The notes beneath the pieces were generated by a model. That model saw only the letters and a program-made list of their open reading frames with translations, made no database searches and was not told where the DNA came from. Below, in pieces: positions 16,941 through 25,800 of a stretch of 64,000 nt of DNA. The position numbers and the translations under genes are program-made. The stretch is taken from positions 1,341,750-1,405,749 of the forward strand of contig NZ_JAAIVI010000017.1 in the NCBI RefSeq assembly GCF_011008905.1, read 5' to 3'. Positions within the stretch are counted from its first letter, which is position 1; each line of letters begins with the position of its first letter. Source of the DNA: Wenzhouxiangella sp. XN201. GTDB lineage: Bacteria > Pseudomonadota > Gammaproteobacteria > Xanthomonadales > Wenzhouxiangellaceae.

Positions 16941-17747
16941 CTAGAAACTGTGCGAGAGCAGTTCCTCGAGTGCGGCGATGACGTCCTCGTCGTCGCTCAG
17001 CGGCTGGATCAACGTCGCCCGGGCGGCGGTATCCATGGCCATGCCGTCGGCAACCAGGCTGGCGCAGTAGACCAGCAGGCGGGTCGACACGCCTTCCTCC
17101 AGATCCTTGCCCTTGAGTTCGCGAATGCGGCGGGCGAGGTTGACCAGTCCGGCACACAGGTCCCTCGACAGGCCGCTTTCTGTGGCCACAATTTCGATTT
17201 CCACATCCGGCGGAGGACAATCGAAGCTCAGCGCCGCAAAGCGCTGGCGTGTACTCGGCTTGAGCGACTTGAGAACGTGCTGGTAGCCGGGATTGTAGGA
17301 AACGACCAGCATGAACTCCGGCGGCGCCTGCAGAACCTCGCCGGTGCGCTCCAGTGGCAGGATGCGGCGGTCGTCGGTAAGCGGGTGCATGACGACCGTG
17401 ACGTCCTTGCGTGCCTCGACCACTTCGTCGAGGTAGCAGATGCCGCCTTCACGCACGGCGCGGGTCAGCGGGCCGTCCACCCAATTCGTCTCTCCACCGG
17501 AGAGCAGGTAGCGGCCGGTCAGATCGGCCGCTGTCAGATCGTCGTGGCACGCGACGGTAAACAACGGCCGCCCTAGGCGGGCGGCCATATGGGCGACGAA
17601 GCGGGTCTTGCCGCAGCCGGTCGGGCCCTTGAGCAGCAGCGGCAGGCCCTGCTTCCAGGCCGCCTCGAAGAACGTGCACTCGCCGGCCGTCTCACGGTAC
17701 CAGGGCAGTTCCGTCGACGGTTGGGCATTTCGCCCGGCATCACCCAT
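16941..17747 (-). CDS. norQ: NorQ/CbbQ-family MoxR AAA+ ATPase
   Basis: 268 residues, the length of CbbQ/NirQ/NorQ proteins. Walker A GPTGCGKT, Walker B GGICYLDEVVEA, sensor-1 FMLVVSYNPGYQ and an arginine-finger region PSTRQRFAAL. It forms a hexameric ATPase that works with the VWA protein NorD to mature the NO reductase. The start overlaps the norB stop by 8 bp. Confidence 0.94.
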   Translation of the reverse strand: MGDAGRNAQPSTELPWYRETAGECTFFEAAWKQGLPLLLKGPTGCGKTRFVAHMAARLGRPLFTVACHDDLTAADLTGRYLLSGGETNWVDGPLTRAVREGGICYLDEVVEARKDVTVVMHPLTDDRRILPLERTGEVLQAPPEFMLVVSYNPGYQHVLKSLKPSTRQRFAALSFDCPPPDVEIEIVATESGLSRDLCAGLVNLARRIRELKGKDLEEGVSTRLLVYCASLVADGMAMDTAARATLIQPLSDDEDVIAALEELLSHSF

Positions 17748-19095
17748 CCGCGATACCGGATGCCACGTGCGCGTCGCCCTTGGGGCGCTGCTCGCGTGGC
17801 TTGCCGAGGGTGGCCCACAGGAAGATCAGCGCCCCGATGACCACGACGATGCCGGCGCCGAAGCGCATGGCGTAGAACACCCAGATCTGGTCCTGCGTGG
17901 TCATGTAGTTTTCACCCATGACGCGCTGCAGGTGAGTCTGGACCACGCCGGCGAAGGTCAGCGTGAAGGTCATGAAGGCCATGCCGCCGGTCATCAGCCA
18001 GAAACTCCACATGTTGCGGATCTGGTTGTAGGGCAACTTGCCCCGAAGTTGTGGCATGGCGTAGGTGATGATCGCCAGATTGAGCATCACGTAGGCGCCG
18101 TAGAAGGCGAGATGGCCGTGAGCGGCCGTGACCTGGGTGCCGTGGCTGTAGTAGTTGACCCACGACATGTTGTGCATCAGCCCCCACACCCCGGCGCCGA
18201 AGAAGGCCATGACGGCGCAACCGAGGGTCCAGAGAATCGCCGCCTTGTTGGGATGGTTGCGGCTGCCCTGCCAGAACATGTAGAAGGTGAAAACCACCAT
18301 CGAGAACAGTGGCAGCACCTCAAGCGCGCCGAAGATGTTGCCCAGCGGCTGCCAGTAGGATGGCGTGCCGATCCAGTAGTAGTGGTGGCCGGTGCCGAGC
18401 AGGCCGGCGAACAGCACCAGGCCGACGATCACGTACAGCCACTTCTCGATGATCTCGCGGTCGACGCCGGACATCTTGACCAGCAGGTAGGCGAGCAGGG
18501 AAGCCATGATCAGGCCCCAGACACCTTCTACCCAGAGATGGATGACATACCACCAGTACATCTTGTCCAGCGACAGGTTCGCCGGGTTGTAGAAGGCGAA
18601 CAGCCAGAAGATCGCTGCCAGCCACAGTCCGGCCATGAGGATCATGGAAATGGCTGTCCGGCGACCCGCCATCAGTGTGCGGCTGCCGTTATAGAGAAAC
18701 ATCAAAAACGAGATGGTCAGCAGGATCTTGATCCACAGTGGCTGCTCGAGAAACTCGCGACCTTCATGGATGCCGAACTGGTAACTGATCAGGGCCGCGG
18801 CACCGGCGAACACGAAGATGCCCAGCTGGATGTAGGCAATCATCGGGCTGTGCAGTTCGGTTTCCGCCTCCTCGGGCAACAGGTAGTAGGTGGCACCGAA
18901 AAAGCCGATCAGCAGCCACACGACGAGGAGGTTGGTGTGGCTCATGCGCATGATGTGGAAGGGCATGGCCTCGGCCATGAACTCCGGCCACACATATACG
19001 GCGCCCGCGAGCAGGCCGAACAGCACTTGCCCGGCAAACAGCAGCAGTGCGGCAATGAAAAATGGGTAGGCGACTTTCTGCGTCTGGTACTTCAT
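17740..19095 (-). CDS. norB: Nitric oxide reductase large subunit (cytochrome b)
   Basis: 451 residues with twelve predicted membrane helices. Histidine ligands typical of heme-copper-type cNOR are present: MSHTNLLVVW (heme b), HLWVEGVW and GTGHHYYWIG (heme b3/FeB site with the characteristic Glu), and TAAHGHLAFYGAY. It reduces 2 NO to N2O at the heme b3-FeB centre in the inner membrane using electrons from NorC. The start has GAGGGAG upstream and follows norC by 13 bp. Confidence 0.97.
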   Translation of the reverse strand: MKYQTQKVAYPFFIAALLLFAGQVLFGLLAGAVYVWPEFMAEAMPFHIMRMSHTNLLVVWLLIGFFGATYYLLPEEAETELHSPMIAYIQLGIFVFAGAAALISYQFGIHEGREFLEQPLWIKILLTISFLMFLYNGSRTLMAGRRTAISMILMAGLWLAAIFWLFAFYNPANLSLDKMYWWYVIHLWVEGVWGLIMASLLAYLLVKMSGVDREIIEKWLYVIVGLVLFAGLLGTGHHYYWIGTPSYWQPLGNIFGALEVLPLFSMVVFTFYMFWQGSRNHPNKAAILWTLGCAVMAFFGAGVWGLMHNMSWVNYYSHGTQVTAAHGHLAFYGAYVMLNLAIITYAMPQLRGKLPYNQIRNMWSFWLMTGGMAFMTFTLTFAGVVQTHLQRVMGENYMTTQDQIWVFYAMRFGAGIVVVIGALIFLWATLGKPREQRPKGDAHVASGIADG

Positions 19096-19108
19096 TCAGA
19101 TCTCCCTC

Positions 19109-19564
19109 TTATCCCGAAATCGTCGGTGGCCAGCCCTGCGTGTCGATCTCGCTGGTCCAGCGGAAGAAATCGACCAGGGCGTCGAGTTCTTCTTCGCTCA
19201 GATGCTTGTAGGAAGGCATCTGGCGTCGGCCGGGCGCGCCCAGCGGCTGCAGCTGAATCCATGACTTGATCCCCTGGCGGGCGGCTTCCGGGTTGTCGGC
19301 ACCGCCGTAGCGCAACCACACGTTGCCGAGCTCGGGCGCAAAATAGGCGCCTTCGCCAAGCAGGCTGTGGCAGTTGATGCACGACTCCTTCTCCCACACG
19401 TGCTTGCCAAGCTTGACCGACTCGGTCAGACCTTCGTGATCGGTGGATTCGGTGACGATGTAGTAGTGGCTGTGCGCCGTCAGACCGACGAAGATGATGA
19501 AGAAAATGATGGAGCCGCCCAGAAAGATGTTGCGCGCGGCGTTGCGGCTGAGACCCTCGATCAT
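19109..19564 (-). CDS. norC: Nitric oxide reductase cytochrome c subunit
   Basis: 151 residues. One N-terminal membrane anchor (about 12-31) and a periplasmic cytochrome c domain with CINCH and a probable Met ligand in RRQMPSYKHL. It delivers electrons from soluble cytochrome c or azurin to NorB. First gene of norCBQD. ATG 19564 follows GAGGAGGG; a palindromic FNR/Dnr box lies about 36 nt upstream. Confidence 0.96.
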   Translation of the reverse strand: MIEGLSRNAARNIFLGGSIIFFIIFVGLTAHSHYYIVTESTDHEGLTESVKLGKHVWEKESCINCHSLLGEGAYFAPELGNVWLRYGGADNPEAARQGIKSWIQLQPLGAPGRRQMPSYKHLSEEELDALVDFFRWTSEIDTQGWPPTISG

Positions 19565-19599
19565 TGGACCCTCCTCAAGCCAATGAATGAATGTGATGC

Positions 19600-19613
19600 T
19601 TGATTTACATCAA
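19600..19613. promoter_or_regulatory. FNR/Dnr-type operator upstream of norC
   Basis: The sequence TTGATTTACATCAA is a perfect TTGAT-N4-ATCAA palindrome, the recognition pattern of FNR/Anr/Dnr/NNR regulators. Such regulators activate denitrification genes under low oxygen and NO. The centre is only about 42 nt from the norC ATG; for a classical -41.5 activator site the transcript would start almost at the start codon, so the promoter geometry is unusual. Confidence 0.8.
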
Positions 19614-19673
19614 TTTCATTCTAGGGTCTCGGCGGTTTCGGGTACAAGGAAATTCGTCAAAAAAACCCGACTC

Positions 19674-19952
19674 TTACGTTAGCAGTTCCTGATATTCCGG
19701 GTGTCGTTCGATCCAGGCTGCCACGTACGGGCAGCGGGCCCGGACCTTCAGATTCTGATCGTCGGCCCAGTCGAGTGCATGCCTGGTCAGCTGCCCGGCA
19801 ATGCCGCGCCCGCCGACCGCCTTGGGCACGCCGACGTGGTTCATGCTCACCACGTCGCCTTCCAGGGTGAAGTCGAGTACACAGGAATGACCTTCGACGA
19901 CGGCTTCGAAGCGGCCGGCCTCGCGATCGAGTTGAATGTCCAGGTCGCTCAT
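19674..19952 (-). CDS. Small GNAT-type N-acetyltransferase (YjdJ/GNAT_2 family)
   Basis: 92 residues. The segment MNHVGVPKAVGGRGIAGQLTRHAL contains the acetyl-CoA pyrophosphate-binding pattern (V-P-x3-GGRGIA), followed by ARCPYVAAWIERHPEY. This matches the short single-domain GNAT-like family typified by human GTLF3B/E. coli YjdJ. Substrate unknown. It lies between serA (21 bp upstream of its start) and the nor promoter. Confidence 0.85.
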   Translation of the reverse strand: MSDLDIQLDREAGRFEAVVEGHSCVLDFTLEGDVVSMNHVGVPKAVGGRGIAGQLTRHALDWADDQNLKVRARCPYVAAWIERHPEYQELLT

Positions 19953-19973
19953 GGAAGGTCTCCCAGGTCGGGG

Positions 19974-21206
19974 TCAGTAGAGGAATCGGGTGCGGATGGT
20001 GGCGGGAATGGCTTCCAGGCCGCGGATGATGCGGGTGGCATCCTCGGTCTCGGCGTCCATCACCACGTAGCCCACGTCCGGCAGGGTCTGCAGGTACTGG
20101 GCGACGATATTCACGCCGGCTTCGGAAAACACGCTGTTGATCGCCTGCAGTACGCCCGGCTCGTTGCGGTGAATGTGCAGGATGCGCCGGGCAGTGGCGT
20201 GGTCGGGCAGGGCGACTTCCGGAAAGTTGACCGCACCCATGGTCGAGCCGTTGTCCGAGTAACGCACCAGCTTGCCGGCCACGTCGAACGCGATGTTCTC
20301 CTGCGCTTCACGAGTCGAGCCACCGATGTGCGGGGTCAGCAGGACGTTGTCCATTCCCCTGAGTTCACTGATGAATTCCTCGTCGGGTCCGGAGGGCTCG
20401 CTGGGGAAAACGTCGATGGCCGCACCCGCCAAGTGACCGGATTTGAGCGCCTCGGCCAGGGCGGGAATGGCGACCACATTGCCGCGCGAGGCATTGATCA
20501 GGCGGCTGCCCGTTGGCAGGGCCGCCAGCTCGGGTTCGCCGATCATGCCCCGGGTCTGTTCGGTGTCGGGGACGTGCAGGCTGACGATGTCGGACTGCGC
20601 AAGCAGCTCGGTCAGGCCCGAGACCTGCCGGGCGTTGCCCAGCGGCAGCTTGTCGACGATATCGTGGAAGATCACGTTCATGCCCAGTCCTTCGGCCAGG
20701 ATGCCGAGCTGCGATCCGATGTGACCGAAGCCGACGATCCCCAGGGTCTTGCCGCGTACTTCGTGCGAGCCGCTGGCGGTCTTGAGCCACTGCCCGCGAT
20801 GGGCGGCCATGTTCTTTTCGGGGATGCCGCGCATCAGCATGATGATCTCGGCCAGCACCAGCTCGGCCACGGAGCGGGTGTTGGCATAAGGCGCGTTGAA
20901 CACCGGGATGCCGCGCCGGCGGGCGGCAGCGAGATCGACCTGGTCGGTGCCGATGCAGAAACAGCCGATGGCGGTGAGCTTGTCGGCGGCGTCGAGCATT
21001 TCTTCGGTAACCCGGCTGCGCGAGCGGATGCCGAGAAAATGCACGCCGGCCAGCGCCTTGCTCAGTGCATCGGGTTCGAGAGCGGTCGACTCGACCTGGA
21101 GGTTGGTATAACCCGATGTGCGAATGCTCTCCACGGCGCGGTCGTGGATGCCCTCGAGCAGCAGGAAGTTGATCTTGTCTTTCGGCAGGGAGTGCCTGGC
21201 GTTCAT
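19974..21206 (-). CDS. serA: D-3-phosphoglycerate dehydrogenase
   Basis: 410 residues, exactly the E. coli SerA length from the chosen ATG at 21206 (MNARHSLPKDKINFLLLEG). NAD-binding GxGxxG is seen as GIVGFGHIGSQLG; catalytic Arg/Glu/His fall in INASRGNVV, DVFPSEP and LTPHIGGSTREAQ. A C-terminal ACT domain (ILHIHRNEPGVLQAINSVF) suggests serine feedback inhibition. It oxidises 3-phosphoglycerate to 3-phosphohydroxypyruvate, the first step of serine synthesis. A further in-frame ATG at 21257 would overlap the divergent gene's start and is less likely. Confidence 0.95.
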   Translation of the reverse strand: MNARHSLPKDKINFLLLEGIHDRAVESIRTSGYTNLQVESTALEPDALSKALAGVHFLGIRSRSRVTEEMLDAADKLTAIGCFCIGTDQVDLAAARRRGIPVFNAPYANTRSVAELVLAEIIMLMRGIPEKNMAAHRGQWLKTASGSHEVRGKTLGIVGFGHIGSQLGILAEGLGMNVIFHDIVDKLPLGNARQVSGLTELLAQSDIVSLHVPDTEQTRGMIGEPELAALPTGSRLINASRGNVVAIPALAEALKSGHLAGAAIDVFPSEPSGPDEEFISELRGMDNVLLTPHIGGSTREAQENIAFDVAGKLVRYSDNGSTMGAVNFPEVALPDHATARRILHIHRNEPGVLQAINSVFSEAGVNIVAQYLQTLPDVGYVVMDAETEDATRIIRGLEAIPATIRTRFLY

Positions 21207-21243
21207 GCGGATGATCGGCTCGGTTTCGGCGGGCTGAAGGGGT

Positions 21244-21250
21244 GATAATA
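21244..21250. promoter_or_regulatory. Overlapping divergent -10 elements between serA and the FAD-linked dehydrogenase
   Basis: GATAATA reads as a GATAAT -10 on the + strand, ending 6 nt before ATG 21256, and as TATTAT on the minus strand about 39 nt before the serA ATG. The two genes may share one small divergent promoter region. The + strand spacing implies a leaderless transcript. Confidence 0.35.
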
Positions 21251-21255
21251 ACGTC

Positions 21256-22614
21256 ATGAGCCGCTTCGATCCGATCGAATCGCTGAACGATGCCGAGTCC
21301 CTGGCCCATTACGGACGGGACTGGACGCGCTTCTGGCCCGCCCGGCCCGAAGCAGTGGTGTTTCCGCGTAGCACCGACGAGGTCGCGGAACTGGTCCGCA
21401 TCGCGCGCCGCGAAGGGCTCAAGCTGGTGCCCAGCGGTGGGCGCACCGGCTTGTCGGGCGGTGCCGTGGCCAGCGAGGGCGAGGTTGTCGTCTCGCTCGA
21501 GAAGATGCGCGACGTGCTTGAGCTCGACCCAACCGAGCCGAGCCTGCGGGCCCAGGCGGGTCTGCCGGTGGGCGAGCTGCAGCGTCGCGCTACCGACGCC
21601 GGACTTTACTATCCCGTTGACTGGGCGGCGGCGGATTCCAGCCAGCTTGGCGGCTCCATCGCCACCAATGCCGGCGGCATCCGGGTGCTCAGATACGGCA
21701 TGACCCGCGACTGGGTGCGTGGGCTGACCGTTGTTACCGGCACTGGCGAGGTGCTGGCGCTCAATCGCGGCCTGGTCAAGAACAACACCGGGCTCGACCT
21801 GCGCCACCTGATGATCGGCTCCGAGGGCGTGCTCGGCATCATTACCGAAGCCACTGTAGCCCTGACCCGGCCGCCGCCGGAGCAGTCGGTGCTGTTGCTC
21901 GGGTTCACCGAATTGGCAGCGATCATGCCCGCCTTCGCCGAACTGCGGGGTGGCCTGAACCTGTCAGCCTTCGAATTCTTCGACCGGAGCTCGGTCGAGC
22001 ATGTCTCGAAGGCCACCGGCGAGTCATTTCCGCTCGACGGTGAGTGTCCTTTCTATGCGGTTGTAGAGTTCGATGACCCCGACCAGTCCAGCCAGGAAAA
22101 GGCGCTCGGCCTGTTCGAGCGACTGGCCGAGGTCGGCCATGTCTCCGACGGCACCATCAGCCAGTCGGGCGCGCAGGCCGAGGAGCTGTGGCGCTGGCGC
22201 GAGGCGATCAGTGAGGCCATCAGTCCGCGCACACCCTACAAGAACGACCTGTCGGTGCGCGTCTCGCGCGTGCCGGAGTTCCTGGAATCACTGGATCGAT
22301 TGGTAGGCGAGCACTACCCGGAATTCGAAGTCGTCTGGTTCGGCCATATCGGCGACGGCAACCTGCATATGAACGTTCTGCGGCCAGACGATTGGTCGAT
22401 CGACGACTTCCACGCCGCCGGCAAGCAACTGAGCCCGCGCGTATTCGAGCTGGTGCGCAAGTTCGAGGGCAGTGTCTCGGCCGAACATGGTGTCGGTTTG
22501 CTCAAGCGGGAAGACCTGCATTACAGCCGCTCACGCTCGGAAATCGAATTGATGCGGCAGATCAAGGCCGCCTTCGATCCCGACGGCATTCTCAATCCCG
22601 GGAAAGTCTTCTAA
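21256..22614 (+). CDS. FAD-binding oxidoreductase, probable D-2-hydroxyglutarate dehydrogenase
   Basis: 452 residues of the D-lactate/glycolate/D-2-hydroxyglutarate dehydrogenase family. FAD-binding PSGGRTGLSGGAV near residue 60, IGSEGVLGIITEA near 190, the metal/substrate motif HIGDGNLHMN, and C-terminal SAEHGVGLLKRE and ILNPGKVF. It would oxidise a D-2-hydroxyacid and pass electrons to a flavoprotein or quinone. Bacterial SerA also makes D-2-hydroxyglutarate from 2-oxoglutarate, and in Pseudomonas stutzeri a D-2-hydroxyglutarate dehydrogenase removes it and drives serine synthesis. The head-to-head placement with serA supports this substrate here, by inference. Confidence 0.85.
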   Translation: MSRFDPIESLNDAESLAHYGRDWTRFWPARPEAVVFPRSTDEVAELVRIARREGLKLVPSGGRTGLSGGAVASEGEVVVSLEKMRDVLELDPTEPSLRAQAGLPVGELQRRATDAGLYYPVDWAAADSSQLGGSIATNAGGIRVLRYGMTRDWVRGLTVVTGTGEVLALNRGLVKNNTGLDLRHLMIGSEGVLGIITEATVALTRPPPEQSVLLLGFTELAAIMPAFAELRGGLNLSAFEFFDRSSVEHVSKATGESFPLDGECPFYAVVEFDDPDQSSQEKALGLFERLAEVGHVSDGTISQSGAQAEELWRWREAISEAISPRTPYKNDLSVRVSRVPEFLESLDRLVGEHYPEFEVVWFGHIGDGNLHMNVLRPDDWSIDDFHAAGKQLSPRVFELVRKFEGSVSAEHGVGLLKREDLHYSRSRSEIELMRQIKAAFDPDGILNPGKVF

Positions 22615-22624
22615 AAAAGCATTA

Positions 22625-22791
22625 ACCGCAAAGACGCTAAGAGCGCGAAGCGATCACTGAAAGAGAAAAACCGATAAACCACGGAAATCACTGAATACAC
22701 GGAATGACTCAAGAAACAATATCCTCTTTCCGTGAGCTTCCGTGTATTCCGTGGTTTCTTTGCTTTTTTATTTCCTTTGCGTCTTTGCGGT
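22625..22791. repeat. Nested intergenic inverted repeat (ACCGCAAAGACGC / CCACGGAA family)
   Basis: The 192-bp gap between the dehydrogenase gene and mfd holds two nested palindromes and no gene. Outer arms: ACCGCAAAGACGC (22625-22637) and its exact complement (22779-22791). Inner arms: AAACCACGGAA (22676-22686) with TTCCGTGGTTT (22747-22757), and AATACACGGAA with TTCCGTGTATT (22738-22748). The inner motif recurs at 33951-34045, so this is a dispersed repeat family. It may also serve as a bidirectional terminator for the convergent genes. Confidence 0.85.
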
Positions 22792-22806
22792 GAATGCTTT
22801 TGAAGT

Positions 22807-25800
22807 TCACGCAGCCGCGCGCTCGGCCGGTGCAAGACGTTCGAGCAGTTCCTCTGCCATGTGAAAGCGATCCTCGAGCGTTTCGAACTCGCCCTTGATG
22901 CGCAGCCGATCGTTGTCGGGCAGTTCGAAGGTGTGCGATTCCTTCTGGATCATCTTCAAAAGCTCGCCCATGTTGATGTCCGGCTTGGCCTTGAACTCCA
23001 CGCGGCCGCCGGCCGGTCCGACTTCAAGTCGCTTGATGCCCAGCTTCTTGGCGCGCAGTCTCAACTCAGCGGTGGTGAACAGGTTTTTGACTTCCTGCGG
23101 CAGCAGGCCGAAGCGGTCGATCATCTCGACCTGCAGGTCGTCGAGCTTCTTGTCGGTGTCGGCCTGGCTGATGCGTTTGTAGAGCACCAGGCGCTGGTGC
23201 ACGTCGGGCAGGTAGCTGTCGGGGATCATGGCCGTGATGTGCATGTCGACCTCGCTGGTGATCGACATCGGTTCGTCCAGGTCCGGCTCCTCGCCGTTCT
23301 TCAAGGCCTCGACGGCGCGGTTGAGCAGGTCGGAGTAAAGCGCGAAGCCGATCGCTTCGATCTGGCCAGACTGGTCTTCGCCGAGCAGCTCGCCGGCGCC
23401 GCGGATTTCGAGGTCGTGGCTGGCCAGGGTGAAGCCCGCGCCCAGGTCTTCCAGGGACTGGATGGCCTCCAGCCGTTTCTTGGCATCGCGCGTGAGCACC
23501 TTCCACGGCGGGGTGATCAGGTAGGCGTAGGCCAGGTGGTGCGAGCGGCCGACGCGGCCGCGCAGCTGGTGCAGCTGGGCCAGGCCGAACTTGTCGGCGC
23601 GGTTGATGACGATGGTGTTGGCCGTGGGCACGTCGATGCCGTTTTCGATGATACTCGAGCACACCAGCAGGTTGATGCGACGCGCATAGAAATCACGCAT
23701 GGTCTTTTCCATCTCGCCCGGCGGCATCTGGCCGTGGGCCATGCCGATACGGGCGTTGGGAAACAGTTCCTCGAGTTCCGCGACCTGGCGCGGCATGGTG
23801 CGCACCTCGTTGTGCAGGTAGTAGACCTGCCCGCCGCGCTGGAACTCGCGCGAGACGGCATCGCGGATGGTCGGCGTGTCCCACTCGGACACGAAGGTGC
23901 GAACCGCCAGTCGCTTGGCCGGCGGCGTGGCGATGATCGACAGTTCGCGCAGGCCCGCCATCGACATGTTGAGCGTGCGCGGAATCGGCGTGGCGGTGAG
24001 CGTGAGCAGGTCGACCTCGGCGCGCAGGGCCTTGAGCCGCTCTTTCTGGCGGACGCCGAAGCGCTGCTCTTCGTCGATGACGACCAGGCCGAGATCGCGA
24101 AACTTGATGTCCTTCTGAAGCAGGCGGTGGGTACCGATGACGATATCCACCGTGCCGTCTTCCAGGCCCTCGACCGTTTTTGCGGCAGAGCCGCCTGAGC
24201 GCGACAGCAATCGCACTTTGACCGGCCAGTCGGCGAAGCGATCCGCGAAGTTGCGGTAGTGCTGTTCGGCCAGCAAGGTCGTGGGCGCGAGCATGGCGAC
24301 CTGGCGGCCGGAATTGGCGACGACGAAGGCGGCGCGTAGCGCGACCTCGGTCTTGCCGAAGCCGACGTCGCCGCAGACGACGCGGTCCATGGGTTCACTC
24401 GAGGCCAGGTCGGACAGCACGGCGTCGATGGCGGTTTGCTGGTCCTCGGTTTCCTCGTACTCGAATCCTGCGGCAAAACGCGCGTACAGACCGCGGTCGA
24501 TCTCGAAGCTCTGGCCCTGCCGGGCTGCACGTCGCGCCTGCAGGTTGAGCAGTTCCGCGGCGGCATCGCGCACTTTCTCGGCCGCCTTGCGGCGGGTCCG
24601 CGCCCAGCGGTCGGAGCCGAGTTTATGCAAGTCGACCGCTTCTGGATCGGCGCCGGTATAGCGGCTGACCAAGTGCAGGTCGGTCACCGGCACGTAGAGC
24701 TTGTCGCTGCCGGCGTATTCAAGGCACAGGTACTCGGCCGTCGTGTCCCCGGCATCGAGCACTTCCAGGCCCAGGTACCTGCCAATACCGTGTTCCAGGT
24801 GGACGACCAGCGCGCCGGGCTGCAGGTCGGCCAGGCTCTTGATCATGGTTTCCGGATCCTGGCCCGTGCGACGTTCGCGGCGCACGGTGCGCGTATGGCC
24901 CGGGAAGAGCTCGCTTTCGGTCAGCACGGTGATGCCGCGATCGCCCAGCCGGCAGCCGCCGGAGACCGGCATTTCCACCACCGCCAGCGGCTCCTCGCCG
25001 CTGACGAAGGCCGACCAGGAATCGAGCAGTTTCGGCTGCAGTCCGCCGGCGCGCAGGGCATCGCGGATCAATTCGCGGCGGCCGGCGGTGTCGGCGGCAA
25101 TGAGAACACGATCGTCCATTTCGCGCAGCTTGCGGGCGGTTTCCTCGGCCTTCTCGTCCAGATCCAGGCTGGGGGCAGGCGCGACCACGTCGGCGGCGGG
25201 TTTGCGTCGCGTCACCTTCACCGCGGCGTCGTCTTCCATGGTCCGGACCAGGTCGGCGGCCGGTACGAACAGTTCGTCGGGGGCGAGTACCGGCCGTTCG
25301 ATGTCACCACCGCGCTGTTCCCGGCGGGATTCGACCTCACGCCAGTAGTCCATGGCTGCTTCGTCGACGCCCGGAAGCAGCAGCAGCCGATGCGGTTGGG
25401 GAAGATAATCGGTCAGGCTGGAAGTGGATTCGAAAAACAGCGGGAGGTACTGCTCCAGGCCCTGGCTGTGATGGCCCTCGCCGACGTCCTGGTAGGGCAG
25501 GGCGCGCCTGAGATCGACGTCGAATCGATTGCGGAAGGCGCGCCGGAAAGCCTGCCGACTGTCCTCGTCGAAGGGATACTCGCGTGCCGGCAGCATGTCG
25601 ATGCGCTCGAGCTTGCCGGTCGAGCGCTGGCTCTCGGCATCGAATGTTCGGATCGATTCGATTTCGTCGTCGAACAGTTCCAGACGATAGGGCTCGGGGC
25701 GGCCCATCGGCCAGAGATCCATGACTGCGCCGCGCACGGCAAACTGGCCGGGCTGCCACACCTGCTCTGCGGACTGGTAGCCGGCAGCGTGCAGCCGGCT

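Noticed and set aside
17608-19269. Long + strand open frame (553 codons) opposite norB
   Set aside because: No family features; norB, norC and norQ on the minus strand account for the region.
22611-22835. Small frame within the nested palindrome upstream of mfd
   Set aside because: Made entirely of repeat DNA; no ribosome site and no family.
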